Counted from the first letter of the stretch, positions 17,053 through 26,864 are shown. The stretch is DNA of 64,000 bases from Ralstonia pickettii (GCF_016466415.2 NZ_CP066771.1:248001-312000); one strand, 5' to 3'. The notes: generated by a model not told the origin, from the sequence alone. Program-made: numbers and translations.

Positions 17053-17928
17053 CTAGACACCCACGAGCCGTGGGGAATGGCGTTGTTCGAACTCTACCGG
17101 CGATAGTCCGTTGGCGCTCGAATGGCGCCGTGTTGGGTTGTAGAACATCTCGATGTAGTTGAAGACGTCGGACTTGGCCTCCTGCCGTGTGGCATAGATC
17201 TGTCGGCGCACCCGCTCGCGTTTGAGCAACTGGAAGAAGCTCTCCGCCACGGCGTTGTCGTGGCAGTTGCCGCGCCGGCTCATGCTGCACAGCAGGTTGT
17301 GCTCGCGCAGGAAGCTTTGCCAGGTGTGGCCGGTGAACTGACACCCCTGATCCGAGTGAATCAGCACCTGCTGGTGCGGGCGGCGCCGCCACAGCGCCAT
17401 CAGCAAGGCATCCAGCGCCAACTGGGTATCGATGCGCTGCCCCATGGACCACCCGACGACCATGCGTGACCACAGGTCGATGACCACGCTCAGGTACAGC
17501 CAGCCTTCGTGTGTACGGATATAGGTGATATCGGTCACCCAGGACTGGTTCGGAGCGTCGACTGTGAACTGCCGCTGCAGATGATTGGGGGCGACCACCG
17601 CCGGCTTGCCGGCACGCCCGGCAGGGCGTCGGCGGTAGCCTGATTGAGAACGCAATCCCTCGGCCTTGAGCAGCCGCGCCACGCGGTGTTTGCCGCAGCG
17701 CTCACCCAAGTCGCGCATGTCCAGGGTGAGCTTGCGATAGCCATAGACCCCGCCGCTCTCCAACCACGCCTGCTTGAGTAGTCCAAGCAGGCGCTGGTCG
17801 TCCTTCGCACGCGGGCTCAAGGGCTGCGCCTGCCACGCGTAATAACCGCTGGGATGCACCGCCATCGCTTTGCACAGACGGCGCACGCTGTATTGACCCG
17901 CGTGCGCCTTGATGAAGGCGTACCTCAC
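17053..17928 (-). CDS. IS3-family transposase OrfB (integrase core)
   Basis: A 291-residue catalytic subunit, normally made as an OrfAB fusion. An HTH_21-like segment (YGYRKLTLDMRD) is followed by the rve integrase core. DDE residues are in WVTDITYI (~residue 140), HSDQGCQF (~200) and NAVAESFFQLLK (~235). The C-terminal RRHSSANGLSPVEFE is typical. It overlaps the end of orfA by four bases in the -1 frame. No inactivating change is seen. Confidence 0.94.
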   Translation of the reverse strand: MRYAFIKAHAGQYSVRRLCKAMAVHPSGYYAWQAQPLSPRAKDDQRLLGLLKQAWLESGGVYGYRKLTLDMRDLGERCGKHRVARLLKAEGLRSQSGYRRRPAGRAGKPAVVAPNHLQRQFTVDAPNQSWVTDITYIRTHEGWLYLSVVIDLWSRMVVGWSMGQRIDTQLALDALLMALWRRRPHQQVLIHSDQGCQFTGHTWQSFLREHNLLCSMSRRGNCHDNAVAESFFQLLKRERVRRQIYATRQEAKSDVFNYIEMFYNPTRRHSSANGLSPVEFEQRHSPRLVGV

Positions 17929-18203
17929 CCGGACTGCTTGGCAAAGTACGCTGCGGCCTTTTTTAGGATGTCGCGCTCCTCGGTCACCCGTTTGAGCTCG
18001 GCCTTGAGCCTACGTACCTCCTCGGATTGCGATACCTGCCCTTGCGGCTCTGCCACGGGCTGGCGTCGCTGTTTGATCCACTGGTACAGGCTGTGCTGGC
18101 TCACGCCTAACCGCTGCGCGACCTCGGCCACGCTGTGGCCTCTGTCCAAGACCTGATTGACCGCCTCAACCTTGAATTCTTCGGTGTATCTCTGCGCACT
18201 CAT
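17925..18203 (-). CDS. IS3-family transposase OrfA
   Basis: A 92-residue DNA-binding subunit. A helix-turn-helix (HSVAEVAQRLGVSQHSLYQW, residues ~24-43) is followed by a leucine-zipper-like coiled coil (VRRLKAELKRVTEERDILKK). A run AAAAAAGG on the minus strand (17964-17957), before the stop, is a classic slippery site for programmed -1 frameshifting into orfB. Confidence 0.93.
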   Translation of the reverse strand: MSAQRYTEEFKVEAVNQVLDRGHSVAEVAQRLGVSQHSLYQWIKQRRQPVAEPQGQVSQSEEVRRLKAELKRVTEERDILKKAAAYFAKQSG

Positions 18204-18356
18204 CGCAACTCCTGTCTAACCTCTAGTTTGAGGCTCACAGGTGTCTACTGGGGCCGGGGCGATTCAAAGGGATGGGGGCGCAGAGCCATAGCCAATGTTT
18301 GGAGGGGCGTCGTCGTTTCCTTCTGCGGCGCCGCCCGTCTGTCGAAAAGTTGAAAG

Positions 18357-18878
18357 TCACCAATCAGCGGGTACGTTGGTGGGGTCTTTGGACCATTCGG
18401 CGTACCCGACCGGCGACGTGCTCGTATGGATTCGGCGTAGCACGATGCGTTGAGATTGAATGGCGCTCTCCGCGTCATAACCGCTTCGATGTACGAGGCG
18501 ACCTTTTACAGCGCTGGCGCCGATCGTGCCGGCAAACTCGAATAGATCTCGTGATGGGCGCCCTTGCGGACCTGAGCTTCGGCTGAACTCAGTGCCAGTC
18601 GACAACTTTGCCCGAAATCTGATGGCGCTTGTCGAAGGGATGATCTGAGCGTTATCGATGATGCCGCACGGCGTTTCGATCCCGGTCGACACGCACAGCT
18701 TTCCGAAGATCCGTTTCCCCTCACGGTAAAGATCAAGGCTATACCCCTCAGTATGTGGGTCGTCTGTACTCCCTACAGTGCGCTGGTTAGAGAAGGAACC
18801 AAGATGCTGAGTAATCGTCGGCGCTGCTGCTGAAGATGCGCCCATGAAAATGATCACGGCAAGTAGAAGCGAGCGCAC
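18357..18878 (-). CDS. Small exported hypothetical protein in the PAAR block
   Basis: I do not recognise a named family. From GTG 18878 the product is 173 residues with a signal peptide (RSLLLAVIIFMGASSAAA). The mature part includes EGYSLDLYREGKRIFGKL, a short beta-rich pattern. The GTG start was chosen because it gives a clean signal peptide and lies seven bases after the preceding stop; an upstream ATG at 18986 would overlap the preceding gene by about 100 bases. Same strand and tight spacing place it in the PAAR operon. A role as a periplasmic partner or immunity protein is inference. Confidence 0.6.
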   Translation of the reverse strand: MRSLLLAVIIFMGASSAAAPTITQHLGSFSNQRTVGSTDDPHTEGYSLDLYREGKRIFGKLCVSTGIETPCGIIDNAQIIPSTSAIRFRAKLSTGTEFSRSSGPQGRPSRDLFEFAGTIGASAVKGRLVHRSGYDAESAIQSQRIVLRRIHTSTSPVGYAEWSKDPTNVPADW

Positions 18879-18885
18879 TTCACAA

Positions 18886-19212
18886 TCAGTCCGGTGACGA
18901 CGACGTGGAGTGCTGCGCAGCGCCAGATCTGATACGGGCTGGCTGGATATCAAAATTCTGCCTGTCGATGACCCAGCCACGCCCATTCTTGCACTGAATC
19001 TCGGTGTGGAGATAGACCTTCATGACCACGCTGCGCAGTGGGGTGCATGTGTCGCCGGGCACCAAGGTGAACAAGACCCGGTCTTCGGTGTCCTCTTCTG
19101 AAGCATAGGCGGAGGTACTTTGCTTCGCTGTCCACACTGCAGCTGCATGTTCTCTTGAGCATGCGGTGGCTACCAGGGCATTCAGTAGAAGCATTGGGAC
19201 AGAAATCCTCAT
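18886..19212 (-). CDS. Small lipoprotein-like hypothetical protein (candidate immunity protein)
   Basis: A 108-residue protein from ATG 19212, with GGAG just upstream and an ATGA overlap with the preceding stop. The N-terminus MRISVPMLLLNALVATACS is a lipoprotein signal with cysteine at about residue 18. The mature part (~90 residues) contains LVPGDTCTPLRSVV and CKNGRGWVI, with paired cysteines and SH3-like strand spacing. Translational coupling to the predicted effector gene suggests a membrane-anchored periplasmic immunity protein; that function is inferred, not seen. Confidence 0.65.
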   Translation of the reverse strand: MRISVPMLLLNALVATACSREHAAAVWTAKQSTSAYASEEDTEDRVLFTLVPGDTCTPLRSVVMKVYLHTEIQCKNGRGWVIDRQNFDIQPARIRSGAAQHSTSSSPD

Positions 19213-19775
19213 GGACTCTCCTTGGCGTAAAACCGTTTTTCCTTGACTCGCTTCGAGCGAGACAAACCAACAGCAATGTCTTCGGGGCTCACCATGCCAA
19301 AGGCTGACCAACGGGGGTCATAGGCAACGATCCCCACCAAGTTCAGCACGTCAGCCACATTCGACGAGCAGCTGTTGTCAAGGAGGCTATAACCGTGCTT
19401 GACCGGATCTCGACTGGTCACCGCGACTCTGCGTTTCAGTTCGACTTCGATCTTGCTTTTTTCGTCTGGCGATACGCGAAGAACGTAGCCTATGGAGTTG
19501 CGAAAGCTCTGTTGGGTGGTCACATATTGTGCATAGGTCTTTTTGGAGTCATAGCCATCATGCGCACGAGAATATGTAACTCCATTAACGATGATCGCAA
19601 CATGGCCGAACTGTGATCCGCGACTGATCAGTCTGGAGTCACTTACGATCACCTCAACGCTATCGGTTTGAGCAAGGACTTTCTTTGCTTCTGTGTCGTT
19701 GGCGGGAGTGGTGGTGATATTTCCGACGAGGCGATATTTCACTCCGTCCGGAGAAACATGAATCTGGTCGGACAT
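19209..19775 (-). CDS. Predicted T6SS-linked effector with permuted papain/NlpC-P60-like motifs
   Basis: A 188-residue protein without signal peptide. A His in QFGHVAIIVNG (H58) comes before a Cys in LLDNSCSSNVADVL (C136). That His-then-Cys order, with hydrophobic strands after the His and a helix after the Cys, resembles permuted papain-like (LRAT/YiiX/NlpC-P60) hydrolases. It starts three bases after a PAAR gene and overlaps a lipoprotein gene by ATGA. I infer a cargo hydrolase, perhaps a cell-wall amidase, carried on a PAAR spike. The fold and target are unproven. Confidence 0.6.
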   Translation of the reverse strand: MSDQIHVSPDGVKYRLVGNITTTPANDTEAKKVLAQTDSVEVIVSDSRLISRGSQFGHVAIIVNGVTYSRAHDGYDSKKTYAQYVTTQQSFRNSIGYVLRVSPDEKSKIEVELKRRVAVTSRDPVKHGYSLLDNSCSSNVADVLNLVGIVAYDPRWSAFGMVSPEDIAVGLSRSKRVKEKRFYAKESP

Positions 19776-19778
19776 GGG

Positions 19779-20372
19779 TTAGCCTGCAAGATAGATTTGC
19801 ACACGTTCAGCAGTCGCTACGGAAGAGAGCAGATGGGTACGACCGCGATCGTCCGTTTCGCCGTACTCAAAAAGGCCGTTTTCTCGCCTGATTGCGTACG
19901 CGCTGCGTGGCAAGGGACGGGCGTTTGCATCGCACAAAACAAATCGATCGTCGAATTGGTGTGTGGCGGAGGCGATGACGCTTGCAGTTGGACAAGCCGC
20001 TTGCGATGTGTTCAGTAGGAATTGCTCATCGAAGATCGGGGTTTGTGCGCTTGATTGGGACTGAGCATCGGATGCATTCATCCGATTCACCGCAACCCGA
20101 AACTTATCCGTCGAAGCAATGGCGCGAGGGGGATTGGCGCATTTGCAGAAGATCCACGCACCTTGAATGGCGAGCTGGCGACCGCTCGGAAGCCCGAACG
20201 CTGGGTAGGCGTCATTGACTAGGTAGCCCATGGATTTGCAGGCTGGGCAAGTTGCCAGATCCCCTTCCGCAGCCACCTCTTTGCCGTGGAACCGCATCCT
20301 GCCGGTGGCAATGATGGCGCCACCCGTCGTTGTTAAGTCACCATGTCTGAGGCCGGGGCGCATGTCTTCCAT
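19779..20372 (-). CDS. PAAR-domain protein with C-terminal extension
   Basis: A 197-residue protein. Residues ~5-85 form a PAAR repeat domain (HGDLTTTGGAIIATG, VAAEGDLATCPACK, AIQGAWIFCKCANPP), the cone-shaped tip that sits on VgrG spikes of type VI secretion. The C-terminal ~60 residues (FDDRFVLCDANARPL, YGETDDRGRTHLL) resemble the short beta domain often found after VgrG/PAAR modules as a cargo adaptor. It is eleven bases after another PAAR gene and three bases before the predicted effector gene. No vgrG or T6SS structural gene lies in this window, so it is an orphan module. Confidence 0.8.
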   Translation of the reverse strand: MEDMRPGLRHGDLTTTGGAIIATGRMRFHGKEVAAEGDLATCPACKSMGYLVNDAYPAFGLPSGRQLAIQGAWIFCKCANPPRAIASTDKFRVAVNRMNASDAQSQSSAQTPIFDEQFLLNTSQAACPTASVIASATHQFDDRFVLCDANARPLPRSAYAIRRENGLFEYGETDDRGRTHLLSSVATAERVQIYLAG

Positions 20373-20383
20373 GATCGGCCCTC

Positions 20384-20746
20384 TCAGATCACGCTGTTGG
20401 TCGCCGGCTCCGGACGGTACGCCGGGTCAAGCAGGCCGATGATGGGCGCGTCCGCCGGTTCATCGAAAGTTAGGGCCGTGATTGGCGATGAAACAATGGT
20501 GTCGCCGTTGCTTAGTGGGCTGCCAATGATGGCAGCAGGCCGGTCATCGCCCACTAGTGCAATGCCTGCACCCGCAGTAATGACGGCCGTGCTGCCGTCT
20601 GGGTAGACAGCTTCATCGCCTACAAGCAAGAGCGTGGGTCCGCTATCTCGGATGCTGCAGGAGCCCTGAATGATCTCGCCGCCGTTGGCTGTCTTCGCGC
20701 CGTTGAACGCCGCGACGTAGACCTTGCCGGATTGTGTGTTTTGCAT
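20384..20746 (-). CDS. PAAR-like protein with degenerate metal site
   Basis: A 120-residue protein from ATG 20746 (MQNTQSGKVYVAAF), with GGAGATGG upstream. Repeated GG-I-G-S and GDxxx elements (TANGGEIIQGS, LLVGDEAVYPDG, IIGSPLSNGDTI) match the PAAR fold. The positions usually holding Cys/His ligands read VYPDG, and no Cys/His cluster is present, so zinc binding is doubtful. The frame continues upstream to 20815, but the later start has the better ribosome site. It is the first gene of the accessory operon. Confidence 0.72.
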   Translation of the reverse strand: MQNTQSGKVYVAAFNGAKTANGGEIIQGSCSIRDSGPTLLLVGDEAVYPDGSTAVITAGAGIALVGDDRPAAIIGSPLSNGDTIVSSPITALTFDEPADAPIIGLLDPAYRPEPATNSVI

Positions 20747-20763
20747 CTGCCATCTCCACATGA

Positions 20764-20784
20764 GAGCACTTCGCTGAAGTGCTC
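20764..20784. promoter_or_regulatory. Perfect 9-bp hairpin upstream of the PAAR operon
   Basis: GAGCACTTC - GCT - GAAGTGCTC lies 18 bases before the first PAAR start codon. It has no T-tract, so it is more likely an operator or leader hairpin than a terminator. Function unknown. Confidence 0.5.
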
Positions 20785-20946
20785 CATTGGAGCGGCGCCA
20801 TGCGCTGAATCTCAATCAGACAATTCCAATTCGTTGAATGTTTGAACTCAGCGCAGAGGGCATGCTGATCAGAGGGCGACTAGTTGAGCTTTAACACATG
20901 CGATGTGCTGGTAAATGCTGAGCACCGATAAGTTCGACCGCAAATG

Positions 20947-20975
20947 GAAACGCCCTGAACAATTCAGGGCGTTTC
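20947..20975. terminator. Terminator downstream of ftsY
   Basis: Perfect 13-bp stem GAAACGCCCTGAA / TTCAGGGCGTTTC with a three-base loop, located 25-53 bases beyond the ftsY stop. It separates the core from the PAAR block. Confidence 0.75.
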
Positions 20976-20999
20976 TGTGCAACAAGGTTTCGCAGGACG

Positions 21000-22190
21000 T
21001 TATCCCAACAACGCATCCGCAAATTCCCGCGCCGAAAACGGCTGCAGATCCTCCACCTGCTCGCCCACGCCGATGAAGTAGACCGGCACCGGCCGCTGCC
21101 GCGCAATCGCGGCCAGGATGCCGCCCTTAGCGGTGCCGTCCAGCTTGGTGACGATCAGGCCGGTGAGGCCAAGCGCTTCATCAAAGGCTTTAACTTGTGC
21201 GAGGGCGTTCTGCCCCGTGTTGCCGTCGATCACCAGCAGCGTTTCGTGCGGCGCCGTCGCCATCGCCTTGGCGGTCACGCGGCGCACTTTCTTGAGTTCT
21301 TCCATCAGGTGCAGCTGCGTCGGCAGGCGGCCAGCGGTGTCGGCCATGACGATGTCGATGCCGCGTGCGCGCGCTGCGTTCACTGCATCGAAGATCACGG
21401 CGGCCGGGTCGCCCGATTCCTGCGCCACGACCGTGACGTTGTTGCGCTGACCCCAGATCACGAGTTGCTCGCGTGCGGCGGCGCGGAACGTGTCGCCCGC
21501 GGCCAGCAGCACCGATTGGCCGTAGGTCTGGAAGTGCTTGCACAGCTTGCCGATGCTGGTCGTCTTGCCGGCGCCGTTGACGCCCGCGATCATGATCACC
21601 ATTGGCTGTTCGCGGCCGAGCACCATGGTTTTTTCTAGGGGGTGCAGCAGCTCCACGAGCAGGTCGCGCAGGGCAGTTTTCACGCCCTCCGAGGTTTCGA
21701 TGCGCTGGGCCTTGATGCGGCGGCGCAGTTCGGCCAGCAGGTATTCGGTGGCGTCGACACCGGCATCGGCCATCAGCAGGGCGGTCTCCAGCTCTTCGAA
21801 CAGCGCTTCGTCCACCTTCACGCCGACGAACAGCGTGGTCAGGCCCTTGCTCGTCTTCGACAGGCCGGAGCGCAGGCGTGACATCCAGCCCTTGCGGGCC
21901 TGTTCGATGACGGCGGGCGTGGGCACGGTTTCGACGTCGTCGGCTTGCACGTCGAGCGCAGGCTGCTCGGCAGGTGCGTCAGGCACGGCAACGTGGGCCG
22001 GCGCAGCGACGGGTACGGCTACGGGAGCCGGCGCAGCGACAGGCTGGGGTGCTGCAGCTGGTGCGGGTACGGGAGCGGGGCCGGGGATGGCAGCCGGGGC
22101 AGGCGCCTGCGCGGCTTCGGGCGCCACTGCGGGCGTGGGTTCGGCGGCCGGTTGGGGCTCTGCCTTGCGCTTCTTCCAGAAACTAAACAT
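21000..22190 (-). CDS. ftsY: Signal recognition particle receptor FtsY
   Basis: A 396-residue SRP-receptor GTPase. An Ala/Pro-rich N-terminal extension (~residues 10-90) is followed by the N domain (~100-190) and the G domain. G-box motifs are [10 protein letters not shown] (~205), DTAGRLPTQ (~290) and TKLDGTAKGG (~350). It docks ribosome-nascent-chain-SRP complexes at the membrane for inner-membrane protein insertion. It is divergent from an M16 peptidase gene 60 bases away. The start MFSFWKKRKAE is clear. Confidence 0.96.
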   Translation of the reverse strand: MFSFWKKRKAEPQPAAEPTPAVAPEAAQAPAPAAIPGPAPVPAPAAAPQPVAAPAPVAVPVAAPAHVAVPDAPAEQPALDVQADDVETVPTPAVIEQARKGWMSRLRSGLSKTSKGLTTLFVGVKVDEALFEELETALLMADAGVDATEYLLAELRRRIKAQRIETSEGVKTALRDLLVELLHPLEKTMVLGREQPMVIMIAGVNGAGKTTSIGKLCKHFQTYGQSVLLAAGDTFRAAAREQLVIWGQRNNVTVVAQESGDPAAVIFDAVNAARARGIDIVMADTAGRLPTQLHLMEELKKVRRVTAKAMATAPHETLLVIDGNTGQNALAQVKAFDEALGLTGLIVTKLDGTAKGGILAAIARQRPVPVYFIGVGEQVEDLQPFSAREFADALLG

Positions 22191-22250
22191 CGTAAAAGGC
22201 AGTCTATTTCGCCGTTAGAATCAAGCGTCGAATTTTATCAGACAGCCCTT

Positions 22251-23747
22251 ATGCGCTCTTCCATGCGAATCGTTTCAAACCGGGCTCGGTCGCGAGTCTG
22301 GCAATTGGCCGCGACGGCCCTGGCGGCGGGCCTGTTGGCCTGCCATGTTGGCGCGCAGGAGCTGGCCGCCGCAGCGGGGCATCCGACCGCCGCCGTCACC
22401 GGTGGCAAGGTGGGCGCCAGCCAGTCCGACACGCACGAATACAAGCTGCCCAATGGGCTGCAGTTGATCGTGAAGGAAGACCACCGCGCCCCTACCGTGG
22501 CGCACATGGTCTGGTATCACGCCGGGAGCATCGACGAGCACAACGGCACCACCGGTGTCGCCCATATGCTCGAACACATGATGTTCAAGGGCACCAAGAC
22601 AGTCGGCCCCGGCGAGTTTTCCCGCCGCGTGGCAGCCCTGGGCGGCCGCGAAAACGCCATGACCACGCGTGACTTCACGATGTACTTCCAGCAGATCGAG
22701 AAATCGCACCTGGCCGATGTGATGGGGCTCGAAGCCGATCGCATGGCCAATCTCCAGCTCACCGACAAGGAGTTCAAGCCGGAGATGAACGTGGTGAAGG
22801 AAGAGCGCCGCATGCGCATCGACGACTCCGCCCGTTCCACCGTGTATGAGCAGATGCTCGCCACGCTGTTCAACGCCGCGCCGTACCGCAACCCGACCAT
22901 CGGCTGGCCGGGAGACCTCGACACGATGACGGTGCAGGACGCCCAGAACTGGTACCACGCCTGGTACACGCCCAACAACGTCACCGTGATCGTCGCGGGC
23001 GATGTGAAACCCGACGAAGTCTTCCGCCTCGCGCAGCGCACCTACGGCAAGCTCAAGCCGCATGCACTGCCGCGCCGCTATGCGCAGGAGGAGCCCAAGC
23101 AGATCGGCGTGAAGCGCATCTGGGTGAAGGCGCCGGCCGAGAATCCGTACGTTGTGCTGGCCTACAAGGTGCCGCGCCTGAGTGATGTGGAAAAAGACGT
23201 CGACCCGTATGCGTTGGAAGTCCTGTCGGCCGTGCTCGATGGCTATGACAACGCGCGCCTGTCGAGCCAGCTCGTCAAAGGCGAAAAGCGGATCGCCGAC
23301 GACGTCAATGCCGGCTACGACGGCCTGAACCGCGGCCCGTCGATCTTCCTGATGGACGGCTCGCCCGCCGACGGTCACACCACCGCCGAGATCGAACAGG
23401 CGCTGCGCGCGCAGATCGAACGCATCGCCAAGGAAGGCGTGACCGACGCTGAACTGAAGCGCGTGAAGGCGCAGGTTGTGGCCGCGCAGATCTACAAGCG
23501 CGACTCGGTGTTCGGCCAGGGCATGGAGATCGGCATGAACGAGATAAGCGGCCTGTCGTGGCGTTCCATCGATCGCCAGCTCGAGAAGATCAAGGCCGTG
23601 ACGTCGGCGCAGATCCAGCACGTGGCGCAGACGTATTTCAACGAAGACAACCTCGTCGTCGCCACGCTGCTGCCGCAACCGATCGATCCCAACAAACCGG
23701 CGCGCAAGCCTGTTCCAGGTATGCGCGATGAAGGAGGGCTGCGTTGA
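22251..23747 (+). CDS. M16-family zinc metallopeptidase, catalytic subunit type
   Basis: A 498-residue exported pitrilysin-like protease. ATG 22251 (MRSSMRIVSN) is chosen since it precedes a signal peptide (AATALAAGLLACHVGA). The inverted zinc motif HMLEHMMFKG (HxxEH) is present near residue 105, with the distal Glu in the following EAD segment. It is paired with a second M16 gene starting at the overlapping TGATG. The pair probably forms a heterodimeric periplasmic peptidase, with this as the active half. Confidence 0.9.
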   Translation: MRSSMRIVSNRARSRVWQLAATALAAGLLACHVGAQELAAAAGHPTAAVTGGKVGASQSDTHEYKLPNGLQLIVKEDHRAPTVAHMVWYHAGSIDEHNGTTGVAHMLEHMMFKGTKTVGPGEFSRRVAALGGRENAMTTRDFTMYFQQIEKSHLADVMGLEADRMANLQLTDKEFKPEMNVVKEERRMRIDDSARSTVYEQMLATLFNAAPYRNPTIGWPGDLDTMTVQDAQNWYHAWYTPNNVTVIVAGDVKPDEVFRLAQRTYGKLKPHALPRRYAQEEPKQIGVKRIWVKAPAENPYVVLAYKVPRLSDVEKDVDPYALEVLSAVLDGYDNARLSSQLVKGEKRIADDVNAGYDGLNRGPSIFLMDGSPADGHTTAEIEQALRAQIERIAKEGVTDAELKRVKAQVVAAQIYKRDSVFGQGMEIGMNEISGLSWRSIDRQLEKIKAVTSAQIQHVAQTYFNEDNLVVATLLPQPIDPNKPARKPVPGMRDEGGLR

Positions 23748-25099
23748 TGCGCGCCATGTCTCTGACCCTGAAGACGGCGCTGGTCGCCATTGTTGCATCG
23801 GCAGCGCAGAGTGCCCTGGCCGCGCTGCCCATCGAACAGTGGACGGCGCCGACCGGCGCGCGCGTGTTTTTCGTGCCGAGCCCGTCGATTCCGATGCTCG
23901 ACATCAACCTCGACGTGGATGCGGGTTCGCGCTATGAGCCCGCCAACAAGGTGGGCCTCGCCTCGCTCACAGCGGGCATGCTCGACAAGGGCGTTGCCGC
24001 GCAGGGCAATGCGCCCGCCCGCGATGAAGCGGCGATTGCCGATGCGTTTGCCGATGTGGGCGCGAGCTTTGGCGGCGGCGCCGGTGGTGACCGCACGAGC
24101 CTGCGTCTGCGCACGCTGTCCGACCCCGTTGAGCGCGGCCCGGCCATCGCGCTGATGACGCAGATCGTCTCGGCGCCGACCTTCCCCGACGCGGTGCTGG
24201 CGCGGGACAAGCAGCGCCTCGTGGCCGCGATCCGCGAATCGCTGACCAAACCGTCGGTGCTGGCCGAGCGCGCGTTCGGCAAGGCCATCTACGGCACGCA
24301 TCCGTACGGGCAGACCGCTTCGCCGGAAACGGTGGAGAGCATCACGCGCGACGACATCGTGCGCTACTACCAGGCCAACTACACGGCCAAGCGCGCCGTG
24401 GTGACGCTGATCGGCGCGATCAGCCGCCAGGAAGCCGAGGCCATCGCCGAGCAAATTACGCGCGGCCTGCCCGCTGACGGCGCCACGCCGCCGGGGCTGC
24501 CCGACGTGAAGATGCCGCTGGCAAAGGCGGAGACGATCCGCATTCCGCACCCGGCGCAGCAGGCGACCATCATCATCGGTCAACCGGGTATCGCGCGCGG
24601 CGACAAGGATTACTTCCCATTGCTGGTCGGCAACTACGTGCTCGGTGGCGGCGGTTTCAGTGCGCGGCTGACGAACGAAGTGCGCGAGAAGCGCGGCCTG
24701 ACGTACAGCATCGGCAGCTACTTCGCGCCCGCCGCGCAGCCCGGTCCGTTCGAACTGGCACTGCAGACGCGCAAGGACCAGACCGAAGAGGCGCTGGGCG
24801 TGGTGCGTGACACCGTTGCCAAGTTCGTCGCCGATGGCCCGACCGACTTGGAGCTAAAGGCGGCCAAGGACAACCTCGTCAACGGCTTCCCGCTGCGCCT
24901 GGACAGCAACCGCAAGCTGCTGGACAACGTGGCCAACATCGGCTGGTACAACCTGCCGCTCGATTACCTGGATACCTGGACGCAGCGCATCGCGGCTGTC
25001 ACGCGTGACCAGGTGCGTACGGCATTCCAGCGCGCGCTGCAGCCGCAGACCATGGCGACGATCGTGGTGGGCGGTCCGGAGAAGGCCGCCGCGAATTGA
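23747..25099 (+). CDS. M16-family peptidase-like protein, non-catalytic partner
   Basis: A 450-residue exported homologue of the upstream gene with signal peptide (TALVAIVASAAQSALA). The region where HxxEH should stand reads VGLASLTAGMLDKG, so the zinc ligands are absent. The C-terminal M16 half (VREKRGLTYSIGSYF, the Arg/Tyr substrate-binding motif) is intact. That division of labour matches paired M16B peptidases. The start ATG overlaps the previous stop (TGATG), implying translational coupling. Confidence 0.9.
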   Translation: MRAMSLTLKTALVAIVASAAQSALAALPIEQWTAPTGARVFFVPSPSIPMLDINLDVDAGSRYEPANKVGLASLTAGMLDKGVAAQGNAPARDEAAIADAFADVGASFGGGAGGDRTSLRLRTLSDPVERGPAIALMTQIVSAPTFPDAVLARDKQRLVAAIRESLTKPSVLAERAFGKAIYGTHPYGQTASPETVESITRDDIVRYYQANYTAKRAVVTLIGAISRQEAEAIAEQITRGLPADGATPPGLPDVKMPLAKAETIRIPHPAQQATIIIGQPGIARGDKDYFPLLVGNYVLGGGGFSARLTNEVREKRGLTYSIGSYFAPAAQPGPFELALQTRKDQTEEALGVVRDTVAKFVADGPTDLELKAAKDNLVNGFPLRLDSNRKLLDNVANIGWYNLPLDYLDTWTQRIAAVTRDQVRTAFQRALQPQTMATIVVGGPEKAAAN

Positions 25100-25118
25100 C
25101 GCACGGGGTCTTTATCCG

Positions 25119-25148
25119 AAAAACCGGCGGCATTTCCCGCCGGTTTTT
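25119..25148 (+). terminator. Rho-independent terminator after the M16 pair
   Basis: AAAAACCGGCGG - short loop - CCGCCGG followed by TTTTT, 20 bases after the second peptidase stop. Confidence 0.88.
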
Positions 25149-25192
25149 GTTTGCGCTCGTTTTATGGGGCAACAGCCCCTAAAATCGCGCCC

Positions 25193-26550
<1,358 letters not shown>

Positions 26551-26555
26551 AATGA

Positions 26556-26864
<309 letters not shown>

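Larger units (their letters stand above)
17035..18266 (-). mobile_element. IS3-family insertion sequence
   Basis: A 1232-bp element with imperfect ~33-bp terminal inverted repeats. Both ends read TGAATCGCCCCG, then after seven variable bases TAGACACC and GAG. The 3-bp target duplication AAG is at 17032-17034 and 18267-18269. It carries overlapping orfA and orfB with a frameshift signal. Confidence 0.94.
16524..18289 (-). pseudogene. Small exported protein gene split by an IS3 element (putative immunity-type protein)
   Basis: Removing the IS (17035-18266) and one copy of the AAG duplication rejoins an intact frame. It starts at ATG 18289 as MALRPHPLLYLQAITALSF, a signal peptide ending near TTYA, then ~155 mature residues. 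The mature part contains DDKTALSRLVQYPLRI and VSYRGIMIGNGEVW, a pattern like NTF2-fold periplasmic proteins. After insertion only 16524-17034 remains downstream of the IS. A GTG at 17060 inside the IS end can start a hybrid MSRKVGAI-LLYLQ signal peptide. It is the last gene of the PAAR block; a function in immunity is inference from position. Confidence 0.7.
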
